Shown: positions 1-7,285 of the stretch, piece after piece
Layout: each line of letters begins with the position of its first letter
Position numbering within the stretch: the stretch's first letter is position 1
From: Dehalococcoidia bacterium
GTDB taxonomy: Bacteria > Chloroflexota > Dehalococcoidia > Tepidiformales > Tepidiformaceae
Reading direction: 5' to 3'
Assembly (NCBI GenBank): GCA_022824925.1
Contig: JAJDYW010000040.1
Location: 124,001 to 188,000 of the forward strand
DNA length: 64,000 nucleotides
Position numbers and translations under genes: made by a program
The notes under the pieces: generated by a model
What the model was told of the DNA's origin: nothing
What the model saw: only the letters and a program-made list of their open reading frames with translations
Databases searched by the model: none

Positions 1-420
1 GTTCGCGAACTCACCCACCAGGAAGGCGAGGAAGCTGCCCCCGACGATCCGCCACGTCTGCCCGAGGATCGCTTCGTACGCCTCCTGGTCCGCCCAGAAC
101 GGCGCCGACGGGATCTCCTGTGCGACGAAGATGGCGAGCACCGCCACGGCGTTCGCGAAGAAGCCGGACCAGATGACGCGCCTCGCGGCCGCGTAGCCGT
201 ACACCTCGGTGAGGATGTCGCCGATGATGTAGGAGATCGGGAAGATGATGATCGCCGCCGGCTGGAAGTAGTCGAACAACCCTCCGACGAGCCCGGAGAT
301 GTCGACCACCTTGATGGCGATGATGTTGGAGACGATGAGGGCGCCCGTGAAGACCGCGGCCACCGGCACCAGGTAGCGGAAGTGGCGCTCGCCCGACTCG
401 GTCGTCACGGTCTCGGTCAT
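1..420 (-). CDS. Queuosine-precursor transporter, VUT/YhhQ family (partial, runs off window start)
   Basis: The first 140 codons of an integral membrane protein whose C-terminus lies outside the window. The family (YhhQ, Pfam Vut_1) imports queuosine precursors such as preQ0/preQ1 across the cytoplasmic membrane. Visible: a polar N-terminus, a hydrophobic helix at about residues 17-38, another at about 54-66 running into the family signature IIGDILTEVYGY (residues 65-76), and further helices near 82-101 and 124-136. It is divergent from the DUF402 gene. A -10-like TGCTAGAAT lies 9 bases upstream of the ATG. Family assignment is firm; the exact substrate is inferred from the family. Confidence 0.85.
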   Translation of the reverse strand, partial: MTETVTTESGERHFRYLVPVAAVFTGALIVSNIIAIKVVDISGLVGGLFDYFQPAAIIIFPISYIIGDILTEVYGYAAARRVIWSGFFANAVAVLAIFVAQEIPSAPFWADQEAYEAILGQTWRIVGGSFLAFLVGEFAN

Positions 421-429
421 GGGGCGGGG

Positions 430-435
430 ATTCTA
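430..435 (-). promoter_or_regulatory. -10 element of the VUT transporter gene
   Basis: TAGAAT preceded by TGC (extended -10 type) ends 9 bases before the ATG at 420, so the 5' leader would be only a few bases. No ribosome-binding site fits between. Confidence 0.5.
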
Positions 436-460
436 GCAGCCGGCGCCCCTCCCACCGCGC

Positions 461-466
461 TACCAT
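461..466 (+). promoter_or_regulatory. Leaderless-type -10 element of the DUF402 gene
   Basis: GCTACCAT: the hexamer TACCAT ends exactly 6 bases before the ATG at 473, which would place the transcription start on or beside the A of the start codon. Confidence 0.55.
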
Positions 467-472
467 TGCGGC

Positions 473-1165
473 ATGACGGCGCCCGGCGAAACCCGCTTCC
501 GCCCCGGCGACGTGGTCATCCACCGCATCCCGCTCGTCGCCGAGAACGGCGAATACGGACCCGTCATCGTCGACGTGAAGCCGATGGTCGTGGCCGAGGA
601 CACGCCCGAACGCGTCGCGCTCTGGCTGCCGGCGGGCACGCCCACGAAGCTCTCGCGACCCATCATCCCCGACCAGCCGATCCCGTGGCTCGAAGGCGAG
701 TGGGAGCTGGTCGACAGCGTCTGGGAGCGCTGGAACGCGCTCTTCCTCATGGTCCCCGGCCAGTGGCGGGCAACGTGGGTCTGGTGGACGCCCGAGTGGG
801 AGTTCCTCGGCTGGTACGTCAACCTCGAGGAGCCCTTCCGGCGCACACCCCTGGGTTTCGATGCCCGCGACCTCTGGCTCGACGTTGTCGCCGACGCCGA
901 GCGCCGCTGGCGCTGGAAGGACGAGGATCACCTGGAACGCGTGCTTGATCGCGGCCTGATCTCGAAGCCCGTCGCGGAGCGCGTGCGCGCCGAGGGCGAG
1001 GCTGCCATCGCCGACATCGAGCGCGGCGCCTGGCCCTTCACCGACAACATCCGCCACTGGCGCCCCGACCCCAGCTGGCCGATCCCCACCCACGCCCACA
1101 TCCCCGAGTCAGACCTGCTCGCCATCCACGACGAGGCCCACTGGACCAACCCGAAGCGACTGTAG
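473..1165 (+). CDS. DUF402 domain protein
   Basis: A 230-residue soluble protein of the DUF402 / FomD-like family. Members adopt a barrel fold, and some hydrolyse nucleoside diphosphates or nucleotidyl-phosphonates. The core WNALFLMVPGQWRATWVWW (about residues 84-102) followed by GWYVNLEEPFRRT and the acidic FDARDLWLDVVAD matches the conserved W...WY.N...P...D.DL.LD pattern of the family; the later acidic residues are the likely metal ligands. The ATG follows a TACCAT -10 by 6 bases, supporting this start. It is convergent with the acyl-CoA dehydrogenase operon. The substrate is unknown. Confidence 0.75.
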   Translation: MTAPGETRFRPGDVVIHRIPLVAENGEYGPVIVDVKPMVVAEDTPERVALWLPAGTPTKLSRPIIPDQPIPWLEGEWELVDSVWERWNALFLMVPGQWRATWVWWTPEWEFLGWYVNLEEPFRRTPLGFDARDLWLDVVADAERRWRWKDEDHLERVLDRGLISKPVAERVRAEGEAAIADIERGAWPFTDNIRHWRPDPSWPIPTHAHIPESDLLAIHDEAHWTNPKRL

Positions 1166-1174
1166 CGCCGTCCC

Positions 1175-2347
1175 CTACGAGCGCGGCAGCCCGAGGCCCC
1201 GCGTCGCGATGATGTTGCGGTTCACCTCGCTGGTGCCGCCCGCGACCGTGTAGCTGGGACCGGCCAGGGCCCAGCGCTCGACCCGGCCCTGCAGGGGCGC
1301 GTAGAGGCTCTCCGGCTCGAGCTGCCCCTCCATGCCCAGCACGCGCATGCCCGTCTGGCCCATCTGCCGCTGCAGCTCCGTGCCGAACACCTTCGAGATG
1401 GAGGCCTCGTAGTTCGGGTTCTCCCCCTCGCTCTGCATCTGCGCCACGCGGTAGCAGAGCCAGCGCCCCAGCTCGAAGTCGATCGCCCGCGAGGCCAGCT
1501 CGTGCCGGATGGGGTGCGACGCATTCCCGCCGTCCCGCACACGCACGTAGTCGATGAGCGCCTCGAGCGTCGAGCGCGTCATGACGATGCGGTTGATGGA
1601 GCTGCGCTCCTGGTCGAGCGTCGCCGCGGCCACGTACCAGCCCCGGTTCTCCTCGCCGATGCGGTTCCCCACGGGGATGCGCACGTCGTCGAAGAAGACC
1701 TCGTTGAAGTGGGCCGCGTCCATCATGTTCACCAGCGGCCGCACGCTGACCCCCGGCGACTCGATGTCGAGGATGAAGTAGCTGATGCCGCGGTGCTTGG
1801 GCGCGTCCGGGTCCGTGCGGGCGAGGAGGATGCCCCACTTCGCGCCGGTCGCCCAGCTGGTCCAGATCTTCTGGCCGTTCACGACGTACTCGTCGCCGTC
1901 GCGGATGGCGCTCGTCTGGAGCGAGGCGAGGTCGGAGCCGGCGCCCGGCTCGGAGAAGAGCTGGCAGAAACGGGAGGTGCCGTCGCGCAGGCCCGGAAGC
2001 CAGCGGTCCTGCTGCTCCTCCGTGCCCTCGCGCATCAGGGCCGGGCCGGCCAGCCAGATGCCCTGGTCGTAGGCGCCCGGAGCGCCGCGCGAGCTCATCT
2101 CCTCCATGTAGACCGTCTGCGTGACGAAGTCCGCGCCGCCGCCCCCGAACTCCTTCGGCCAGCCCAGCGTGAGCCAGCCGCGCCCCGCCAGCTGCGCCCG
2201 GAACTGCTTCGCGAAGGCGGCCTCCTCCTCCGTCCACTCCTCGCGGTCGCTGCGCATGTTCCAGACGTCGGAAGGTAGCTCGGCGTCGAGAAACTCGCGG
2301 ATCTCCGCGCGGAAGGCGGCCTGCTCGGGGGAGTCGCGGAAGAGCAC
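1175..2347 (-). CDS. Acyl-CoA dehydrogenase
   Basis: A 390-residue FAD-dependent acyl-CoA dehydrogenase that would desaturate an acyl-CoA at C2-C3 and pass electrons to ETF. Visible: the N-terminal helical domain with GWLTLGWPKEFGG, the flavin/substrate motif QLFSEPGAGSDLASLQT (about residues 129-145), and the C-terminal dimer/FAD motif GGTSEVNRNIIATRGLGLP. Length is normal. It is the last gene of a minus-strand operon behind an enoyl-CoA hydratase and a peroxiredoxin, whose stop lies 3 bases before this ATG. The pairing suggests a beta-oxidation-like or aromatic/terpenoid side-chain route. Substrate chain length cannot be read from the sequence. Confidence 0.93.
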   Translation of the reverse strand: MLFRDSPEQAAFRAEIREFLDAELPSDVWNMRSDREEWTEEEAAFAKQFRAQLAGRGWLTLGWPKEFGGGGADFVTQTVYMEEMSSRGAPGAYDQGIWLAGPALMREGTEEQQDRWLPGLRDGTSRFCQLFSEPGAGSDLASLQTSAIRDGDEYVVNGQKIWTSWATGAKWGILLARTDPDAPKHRGISYFILDIESPGVSVRPLVNMMDAAHFNEVFFDDVRIPVGNRIGEENRGWYVAAATLDQERSSINRIVMTRSTLEALIDYVRVRDGGNASHPIRHELASRAIDFELGRWLCYRVAQMQSEGENPNYEASISKVFGTELQRQMGQTGMRVLGMEGQLEPESLYAPLQGRVERWALAGPSYTVAGGTSEVNRNIIATRGLGLPRS

Positions 2348-2350
2348 CGG

Positions 2351-2812
2351 CTACTCCCCGTTCAGTTCGCGCAACACGTCGAGCGCGAACGGCGCGTGCG
2401 ACTCGAAGTCGCGCGGCTCCGTGTGGACGCCCCGAACGACGCCCTCGGGGTCGATCACGAAGGTCGCGCGGTTATGGAACCCGAAGTCGTCGTTGAAGAT
2501 GCCGTAGTCGTGTCCCGCCTGGTTCTTCGGGAAGTCCGACAGCAGCGGGAACTCCAGCCCCAGCTTCTCCTGGAACTCTCCCACCGCGGCGAAGGAATCG
2601 ACGCTCACGCCCAGGACCTGGGCGTTGGCCTCCGCGAACGCATCCGTGTGCGTGCGGAAGCTCACCATCTCCGACGTTCACCCACCGGTGAAGGCGAGCG
2701 GATAGAACGCCAGGACGATGTTCTTCCCCGGGAACGAGTCGAGCGTGACCTGTTCCCGGTCCTTGTTCATCAGCGTGAATGCGGGGGCGCGATCGCCCGG
2801 TGCTGGTGGCAT
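2351..2812 (-). CDS. Peroxiredoxin with in-frame TGA at the peroxidatic position: probable selenoprotein
   Basis: Read through one TGA, this is a complete 153-residue AhpC/TSA peroxiredoxin that reduces hydroperoxides. It starts at an ATG at 2812 behind the ribosome-binding site AAGGAG, 16 bases after the enoyl-CoA hydratase stop. The TGA is codon 45 (2680-2678) inside [14 protein letters not shown], where the family has the peroxidatic Cys (P-x3-T-x2-C; here P38, T42, U45). The active-site Arg115 is present. No Cys occurs anywhere, so it would be a 1-Sec enzyme. Reading frame and conservation are intact on both sides. Alternatives are a Cys-to-stop mutation or sequence error. A candidate SECIS hairpin follows the TGA. 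A search starting at a downstream ATG would miss the N-terminal third. Confidence 0.82.
2651..2676 (-). promoter_or_regulatory. Candidate bacterial SECIS hairpin just after the in-frame TGA
   Basis: Folded by eye on the mRNA, with UGA as nucleotides 1-3: nucleotides 5-12 pair with 22-30, leaving a single bulged C on the 3' side and an apical loop that contains GGU. Bacterial SECIS elements are stem-loops a few to about 15 bases after the UGA with an exposed loop G/GU. This one sits somewhat closer to the UGA than in E. coli fdhF. Confidence 0.4.
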
Positions 2813-2828
2813 TGGCTTCTCCTTGCCG

Positions 2829-3635
2829 CTAGTAGCCCTGGAAGTTCGGCTCGCGCTTCTCCGTGAAGGCGCGCGGACCCTCCTTCGCGTCCTCCGTGGA
2901 CTGCGCGAGGGTCATCGCCATCTGGGCGAAGTCGAGGTGTTCGTCGAAGGTCAGGTTGGCGGAGCGGTAGACCAGCTTCTTCGCGAGCTGGATGGCCGTG
3001 GCCGGGCCGCGCGCGATCTTCAGGGCGAATTCGCGCGTGCGATCCAGCAGCTCCTCGGGGGGATGGACGGCGCTCACGTAGCCGATGCGCAGCGCCTCCT
3101 GCGCATCGAGCAGCTCGCCGCTCCAGATCAGCTCGAGCGCCTTGGCCGTGCCCACGATGCGGGGCAGGCTCCAGGCGCCGCCATCGCCGGGGATGAGGCC
3201 CATGCGCACGTAGCCCATGCCGAATCGCGCCCGCTCGCTGGCGAAGCGGATGTCGGCCATCGAGGCCATGTCCATCCCCGCCCCCACGGCCGCTCCGTTC
3301 ACCGCCGCGATGTACGGCTTCTCCAGCTGGATGAGAGCGCGGGGGATGGGGTGGACGCGGTTGCGCAGGCTGTGCCGCCGCTCGGCAACCGTGTCCTGCG
3401 TCTGCAGGACGCCCTCGCCCACGACCTCGTGGGCGACGTCCATGCCGCTGCAGAAGCCGCGGCCCGCGCCCGTCAGGATGATGGCGCGCACCTCGCGGTC
3501 GGCGTCGGAGCGCTCGATGGCGTCGCGCCACTCCGTCAGCATGAGGTCGTCGAAGGCGTTGAGGCGTTCGGGCCGGTTGAGCGTGATGGTCGCGACCCCA
3601 TCCGCCACGTCGTACTGGATGTGCTGGTAGTCCAC
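2829..3635 (-). CDS. Enoyl-CoA hydratase/isomerase family protein
   Basis: A 268-residue crotonase-fold protein acting on CoA thioesters. Visible: [12 protein letters not shown], the CoA-binding/oxyanion segment [12 protein letters not shown] (about residues 56-67), [18 protein letters not shown] and [16 protein letters not shown]. The two glutamates of classical hydratases are not at their usual places (Asp in the GMDM and PGDGG segments), so an isomerase, hydrolase or other crotonase reaction is possible. First gene of the operon with the selenocysteine-type peroxiredoxin and the acyl-CoA dehydrogenase. The GTG start is 7 bases after a TACAAT -10, suggesting a leaderless message. Confidence 0.9.
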   Translation of the reverse strand: MDYQHIQYDVADGVATITLNRPERLNAFDDLMLTEWRDAIERSDADREVRAIILTGAGRGFCSGMDVAHEVVGEGVLQTQDTVAERRHSLRNRVHPIPRALIQLEKPYIAAVNGAAVGAGMDMASMADIRFASERARFGMGYVRMGLIPGDGGAWSLPRIVGTAKALELIWSGELLDAQEALRIGYVSAVHPPEELLDRTREFALKIARGPATAIQLAKKLVYRSANLTFDEHLDFAQMAMTLAQSTEDAKEGPRAFTEKREPNFQGY

Positions 3636-3642
3636 GGCGGCG

Positions 3643-3648
3643 ATTGTA
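3643..3648 (-). promoter_or_regulatory. -10 element of the hydratase-peroxiredoxin-dehydrogenase operon
   Basis: TACAAT ends 7 bases before the GTG start at 3635. No Shine-Dalgarno sequence lies between, so the operon message is probably leaderless. Confidence 0.55.
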
Positions 3649-3697
3649 CCGGCGAGCGCCGTCGGTGGCTCGTGAGCGCGAAGCCCGTAACCTTGCC

Positions 3698-4333
3698 TTA
3701 CGGAGAAGAGGGCCCTTCACCAACCGCGTTCACCCTAACAATCTCCTCAACGAGCCCTTCCACAGCAGTAATCCACCTATTGACTTCGTCCTGCGAGACC
3801 GGCTCGTAGCGAGCATGGCCGCGCCCCGTCTTCGGATTCTGGTCCGCCTCATGAACAATCTTGTGGCGCCTAGCCATCACATTCCCGATGGTGTCCCAGT
3901 TACACTTCATCGCGTCGACATCAAGTCGTGCGCCCTTCAACAGCCTTTTGACGTCACTAGGATTGTTGAAGGTTTCCCGTTTCATTTTTTCGAAAACAGA
4001 CTCTTTAATAAGGTCCTCTACTGCCTTCCCCTTGAACTTGGTGAGTACACCAAGGTCAAACTTCTCAGCTCGTCCATCACTTCCAGAAATCGGAATTTTG
4101 CTCAGGAATTCAGGTTCCCCATCCACCAACCCGACCCTAGCTAGTTCCCGAAGGAACTCTTCGACCGACGCGTGTAGCAACACCACCGAAGCTCTCAGGA
4201 GATCTGACTTCGCAGTGAGCGGTTTCCCTTGCTGACCTATGTTCAACTCGCGATACAGCAAGACGATGTTTCTGACCCGCTTGGTATTCTCAGAGAACCT
4301 CTTCTGGGCATCTGTCAGATTGATCTGCAACAT
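3698..4333 (-). CDS. HEPN-domain protein (RiboL-PSP-HEPN type), possible RNase of a defence or stress system
   Basis: A 211-residue all-helical soluble protein. An N-terminal helix LLHASVEEFLRELAR resembles the start of MAE_28990/RiboL-PSP HEPN domains, and near the C-terminus ARRHKIVHEAD supplies the R-x4-H HEPN RNase signature (R156, H161). Such proteins cut RNA in abortive infection or toxin systems. The ATG at 4333 has GGAG at a good distance; a TTG at 4369 would add 12 residues. Base composition is clearly more AT-rich than the surrounding genes, suggesting horizontal gain. No partner nucleotidyltransferase or antitoxin adjoins it; the VapBC pair next door is on the other strand. Function inferred. 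Confidence 0.7.
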   Translation of the reverse strand: MLQINLTDAQKRFSENTKRVRNIVLLYRELNIGQQGKPLTAKSDLLRASVVLLHASVEEFLRELARVGLVDGEPEFLSKIPISGSDGRAEKFDLGVLTKFKGKAVEDLIKESVFEKMKRETFNNPSDVKRLLKGARLDVDAMKCNWDTIGNVMARRHKIVHEADQNPKTGRGHARYEPVSQDEVNRWITAVEGLVEEIVRVNAVGEGPSSP

Positions 4334-4564
4334 TTGGCTCCGCAGCACGTCAGTGCGCCAGCTCGGCAACCCGCCTGTGCGCCTCTATCACCACCAACGG
4401 ACGTTGGTCGGGCAACTTCGCCTATTCTAGGGGTTGTTCGCTCATAGGCAGCTTCGGCAGTCACGGCCCTTGGCTGCCTAGCGCGGCCGACCTGCGCCAC
4501 AGGACCTTACGCTGTACTAGCCTCGTGGTCGCATCCGCCCCTCCCGATCGGCTTGGCCACCCTA

Positions 4565-4598
4565 ATACGTATACGTGTGCTAGCATACGTATACGTAT
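4565..4598 (+). promoter_or_regulatory. Probable operator of the vapBC pair: two copies of ATACGTATACGT
   Basis: The 12-mer ATACGTATACGT occurs at 4565-4576 and again at 4585-4596, 20 bp apart (about two helical turns), separated by GTGCTAGC, and ends 12 bp before the antitoxin ATG. Each copy is built of the palindrome TACGTA. Paired sites of this kind are typical for dimers of ribbon-helix-helix antitoxins. The rest of the 4334-4609 intergenic stretch holds no convincing gene. Confidence 0.55.
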
Positions 4599-4609
4599 CG
4601 AGGCGAGTC

Positions 4610-4972
4610 ATGCAGACTAAGACCAAGCTGACAGTCACCATCGACTCCGAAGTACTGCCGCGGGCCAAGGCCTTCGCCCGCGAACGCGGCGTCTCGCTGT
4701 CGTCGCTGATCGAGGAGTCCCTGCGGGAAGCGCTGGCTGACCACCGCCTCACTTCCGCGGACAGGGTGGACTGGGACACGGCTGAAGCTCGCACAGCTGC
4801 CATCGTGGCCCGCCTCGACGAGGAAACCCCGGAGGAGAGTTGGGCTCGCCTTAATGACCAGACGCTCCCGATCGGGGCACGGCTGCTTGGTCAGGCGAAG
4901 CCGGAGACGCCGCTGACGGACGAAGAGCTAGACGACCTGCGCTACGAGTACCTCCGGGAGAAGTATGGCTAG
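4610..4972 (+). CDS. Antitoxin of a VapBC-type pair (ribbon-helix-helix, DUF6364-like)
   Basis: A 120-residue protein beginning MQTKTKLTVTIDSEVL, a ribbon-helix-helix DNA-binding strand followed by helices PRAKAFARERGVSLSSLIEESL (given in part), as in DUF6364 antitoxins. The acidic C-terminal half, including LTDEELDDLRYEYLREKYG, probably wraps the toxin. An in-frame ATG at 4553 would add 19 residues inside the operator repeats and is unlikely. It overlaps the PIN toxin by 8 bp, the usual translational coupling. It presumably represses its own promoter through the upstream ATACGTATACGT repeats and neutralises the toxin. Confidence 0.85.
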   Translation: MQTKTKLTVTIDSEVLPRAKAFARERGVSLSSLIEESLREALADHRLTSADRVDWDTAEARTAAIVARLDEETPEESWARLNDQTLPIGARLLGQAKPETPLTDEELDDLRYEYLREKYG

Positions 4973-5381
4973 GTGGCTCGTCGACTCCGATGTGCTCATA
5001 GACATCGCCCTCACCCGGGAGCCCCACGTGGGCTCGTCTCGCCGCCTGGTGGACCGCCTTCAGCAGGAGAGGCAGGGCTTGCTCATTGCCTGGCACACCG
5101 CCTCCAACACCTTCTACAACGTGCGCCGGCAGGCTAGCCCGGAAATTGCCCGAGCCTTCATCACGAGCTTGCTGGAATACGTCGAGGTTGCCCCAACCGC
5201 CACCGCCGAACTCCGCTACGCCCTGACGCTGCCCATGACCGACTTCGAGGACGCGATGCAGGTCGCGGCGGCGCGGGCCTGTGACGCGGACTACATCGTG
5301 ACGCGGAACGAGCGCGACTATTCGCAGTCCCCCATCCCCTTCCTCACACCCGCCAACGCGCTCGCGGAACTGTCCCGCTGA
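4965..5381 (+). CDS. PIN-domain toxin (VapC-like ribonuclease)
   Basis: A 138-residue PIN-domain protein, the toxin of the pair. The fold's acidic metal site is visible as D7 (WLVDSDVLID), D93/D96 (MTDFEDAMQ) and the C-terminal TRNERDY segment around D118. The second acidic position usually found in helix 2 is not obvious (TASNTFYNV has no Glu), so activity should not be taken for granted. VapC-type PIN proteins cut tRNA or rRNA and stop translation when the labile antitoxin is lost. Translationally coupled to the antitoxin by an 8-bp overlap. Confidence 0.85.
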   Translation: MARWLVDSDVLIDIALTREPHVGSSRRLVDRLQQERQGLLIAWHTASNTFYNVRRQASPEIARAFITSLLEYVEVAPTATAELRYALTLPMTDFEDAMQVAAARACDADYIVTRNERDYSQSPIPFLTPANALAELSR

Positions 5382-5390
5382 GGCGCGCGC

Positions 5391-5396
5391 TACACT
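5391..5396 (+). promoter_or_regulatory. Leaderless-type -10 element of uvrC
   Basis: GCTACACT: TACACT ends 6 bases before the GTG at 5403 with no ribosome-binding site between. Confidence 0.55.
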
Positions 5397-5402
5397 AGCG
5401 GC

Positions 5403-7283
5403 GTGGTCGCTGCCGCCCTTCCCGAAGGCCTGAAGAAGCAGATCGAGGCGCTCCCCGCGAGGCCCGGCGTCTACCTCATGCGCAATGCGAAGGGCGATGT
5501 CATCTACGTGGGGAAGGCCGCCCGCCTGAAGGACCGCGTGCGCTCCTATTTCGGCTCGCCCCGCAGCCTCGAGCCCAAGACCCGCGCCCTCCGCGCCGAG
5601 ATCGAGGACTTCGAGTACATCGTCTGCGCGAACGCGGGCGAGGCGCTCATCCTCGAGGCGACCCTGATCAAGCGCCACCAGCCCTTCTTCAACATCCGCC
5701 TGAAGGACGACAAGCGCTATCCCTACCTCAAGATCGACGTGCAGAACCCGTGGCCGCGCGTCTACATCACGCGCCGCATCGAGAAGGACGGCGCCCGCTA
5801 CTTCGGGCCGTACGCCAGCGCCGGCTCCGTGCGCGCCAGCCTCGACCTGCTCAAGAAGCTCTTCCCCTACCGCTCCTGCACCAAGGAGATCACGGGGAAG
5901 GACCCACGGCCCTGCCTGGACTACTACATCAAGCGCTGCATCGCGCCCTGCACGGCCTACTGCACGACCGAAGAGTACGCCGAGGTCATCGACCAGATCG
6001 TCCTCTTCCTCGAGGGGAAGGCCTCGGACGTGCTGGACCGGCTTGGGGAGCAGATGGACGCCGCCGCCGAGTCGCTCGACTACGAGCGGGCGGCCATGCT
6101 GCGCGACCAGATCCGCGCCATCGAGCGCACCGTCGAGCGCCAGATGCTCTCCACCACGAAGAAGGAGGACCTTGACGTCTACGGGCTCGCGCGCGAGGGC
6201 GACCGCGCCTGCGTGCAGGTGTTCTTCGTGCGCGGCACGCAGATGACCGGCCGCGACCACTTCGTGCTGGAGGGGGTCACGGGCGAGTCCGACGAGGCCG
6301 TCCTCGGGAGCCTGCTGCAGCAGTACTACGAGAGCGCGCAGTCGATCCCGAAGCTGGTGGTCGTGCCCGTCGAGCCCGAGGGGCGCGCGGAACTGGAGGC
6401 CATGCTGGCGGAGAAGCGCGGGGCGAACGTCGAGATCCGCGTGGCCCAACGGGGCGAGAAGCGCCAGCTCCTGCAGATGGCCACGGAGAACGCGGCCGAG
6501 GCCCTCGATGTCCTCAAGGTGCGCTGGCTCAGCGACCAGACGAAGACCGCGACCGCCCTCGAGGAGCTGCGCGAGGAGCTCGCCCTGCCCGAGACCCCCC
6601 ACCGCATCGAGTGCTACGACAACTCCAACATCCAGGGGGCGAGCCCCGTCTCCAGCATGGTCGTCTTCCTCGATGGGCAGCCGGCGCCCCGCCAGTACCG
6701 CAAGTTCCGCATCAAGACGGTCGAGGGCGCGGATGACTTCGCCACCATGCAGGAGGTCCTCCGCCGGCGCTTCAAGCGAGCCGCGAAGCGCATCGAGCAG
6801 CAGACCCTCGAAGGCGGGGCCAACGGCAACGCGCCCGCGGGGGATGATGACGGCTGGGACCTGCCCGACCTCGTCATCGTCGATGGGGGGAAGGGGCAGC
6901 TCCGGGCGGCGGTCGAGGTGATGCGCGAGCTGGGCGTGTACGACATCCCCACCGTGGGGCTGGCGAAGCGCCACGAGGAACTGTTCGCCCCCGACGAGGA
7001 AACGCCCATCATCCTCCCGCGCGGCTCGGAGGCGCTCTACCTGGTGCAGCGCGTGCGGGACGAGGCCCACCGCTTCGCCATCACCTACCACCGCCAGGTG
7101 CGACGCAAGGCCGCCACCGCCAGCGTCCTCGACTCGATCCCCGGCGTGGGGCCGAAACGCAAGCGCGCCCTCCTGCGCAAGTTCGGATCGCTGAAGGCCG
7201 TCCGCGAGGCGAACGTCGACGAGATCGCCAGCACCGCCGGCTACACCCGCTCCCTCGCGGAGAAGGTCAAGGAGCACGTCTAG
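5403..7283 (+). CDS. uvrC: Excinuclease ABC subunit C (UvrC)
   Basis: A 626-residue nucleotide-excision-repair nuclease that makes both incisions around a lesion after UvrAB loading. Domains in order: GIY-YIG nuclease near the N-terminus (PGVYLMRNAKGDVIYVGKA), the UvrB-interacting UVR motif near residues 200-240 (YERAAMLRDQIRAIE), the RNase H-like endonuclease with IECYDNSNIQG, FRIKTVEGADDFATM and DLVIVDGGKGQL, and C-terminal helix-hairpin-helix repeats IPGVGPKRKRALLRKFGS. Length is normal. The GTG start is 6 bases after a TACACT -10. Two bases separate it from the hydantoinase genes, so they may be co-transcribed. Confidence 0.97.
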   Translation: MVAAALPEGLKKQIEALPARPGVYLMRNAKGDVIYVGKAARLKDRVRSYFGSPRSLEPKTRALRAEIEDFEYIVCANAGEALILEATLIKRHQPFFNIRLKDDKRYPYLKIDVQNPWPRVYITRRIEKDGARYFGPYASAGSVRASLDLLKKLFPYRSCTKEITGKDPRPCLDYYIKRCIAPCTAYCTTEEYAEVIDQIVLFLEGKASDVLDRLGEQMDAAAESLDYERAAMLRDQIRAIERTVERQMLSTTKKEDLDVYGLAREGDRACVQVFFVRGTQMTGRDHFVLEGVTGESDEAVLGSLLQQYYESAQSIPKLVVVPVEPEGRAELEAMLAEKRGANVEIRVAQRGEKRQLLQMATENAAEALDVLKVRWLSDQTKTATALEELREELALPETPHRIECYDNSNIQGASPVSSMVVFLDGQPAPRQYRKFRIKTVEGADDFATMQEVLRRRFKRAAKRIEQQTLEGGANGNAPAGDDDGWDLPDLVIVDGGKGQLRAAVEVMRELGVYDIPTVGLAKRHEELFAPDEETPIILPRGSEALYLVQRVRDEAHRFAITYHRQVRRKAATASVLDSIPGVGPKRKRALLRKFGSLKAVREANVDEIASTAGYTRSLAEKVKEHV

Positions 7284-7285
7284 CC

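Noticed and set aside
4851..7277. 808-codon open frame antisense to uvrC, and other long antisense frames such as 8833-11157 (minus), 10310-12859 (minus), 37152-39800 (plus)
   Set aside because: They are shadows of real genes in a GC-rich genome: compositionally biased (Arg/Gly/Ala/His runs), no recognisable domains, and the opposite strand encodes a complete known protein.
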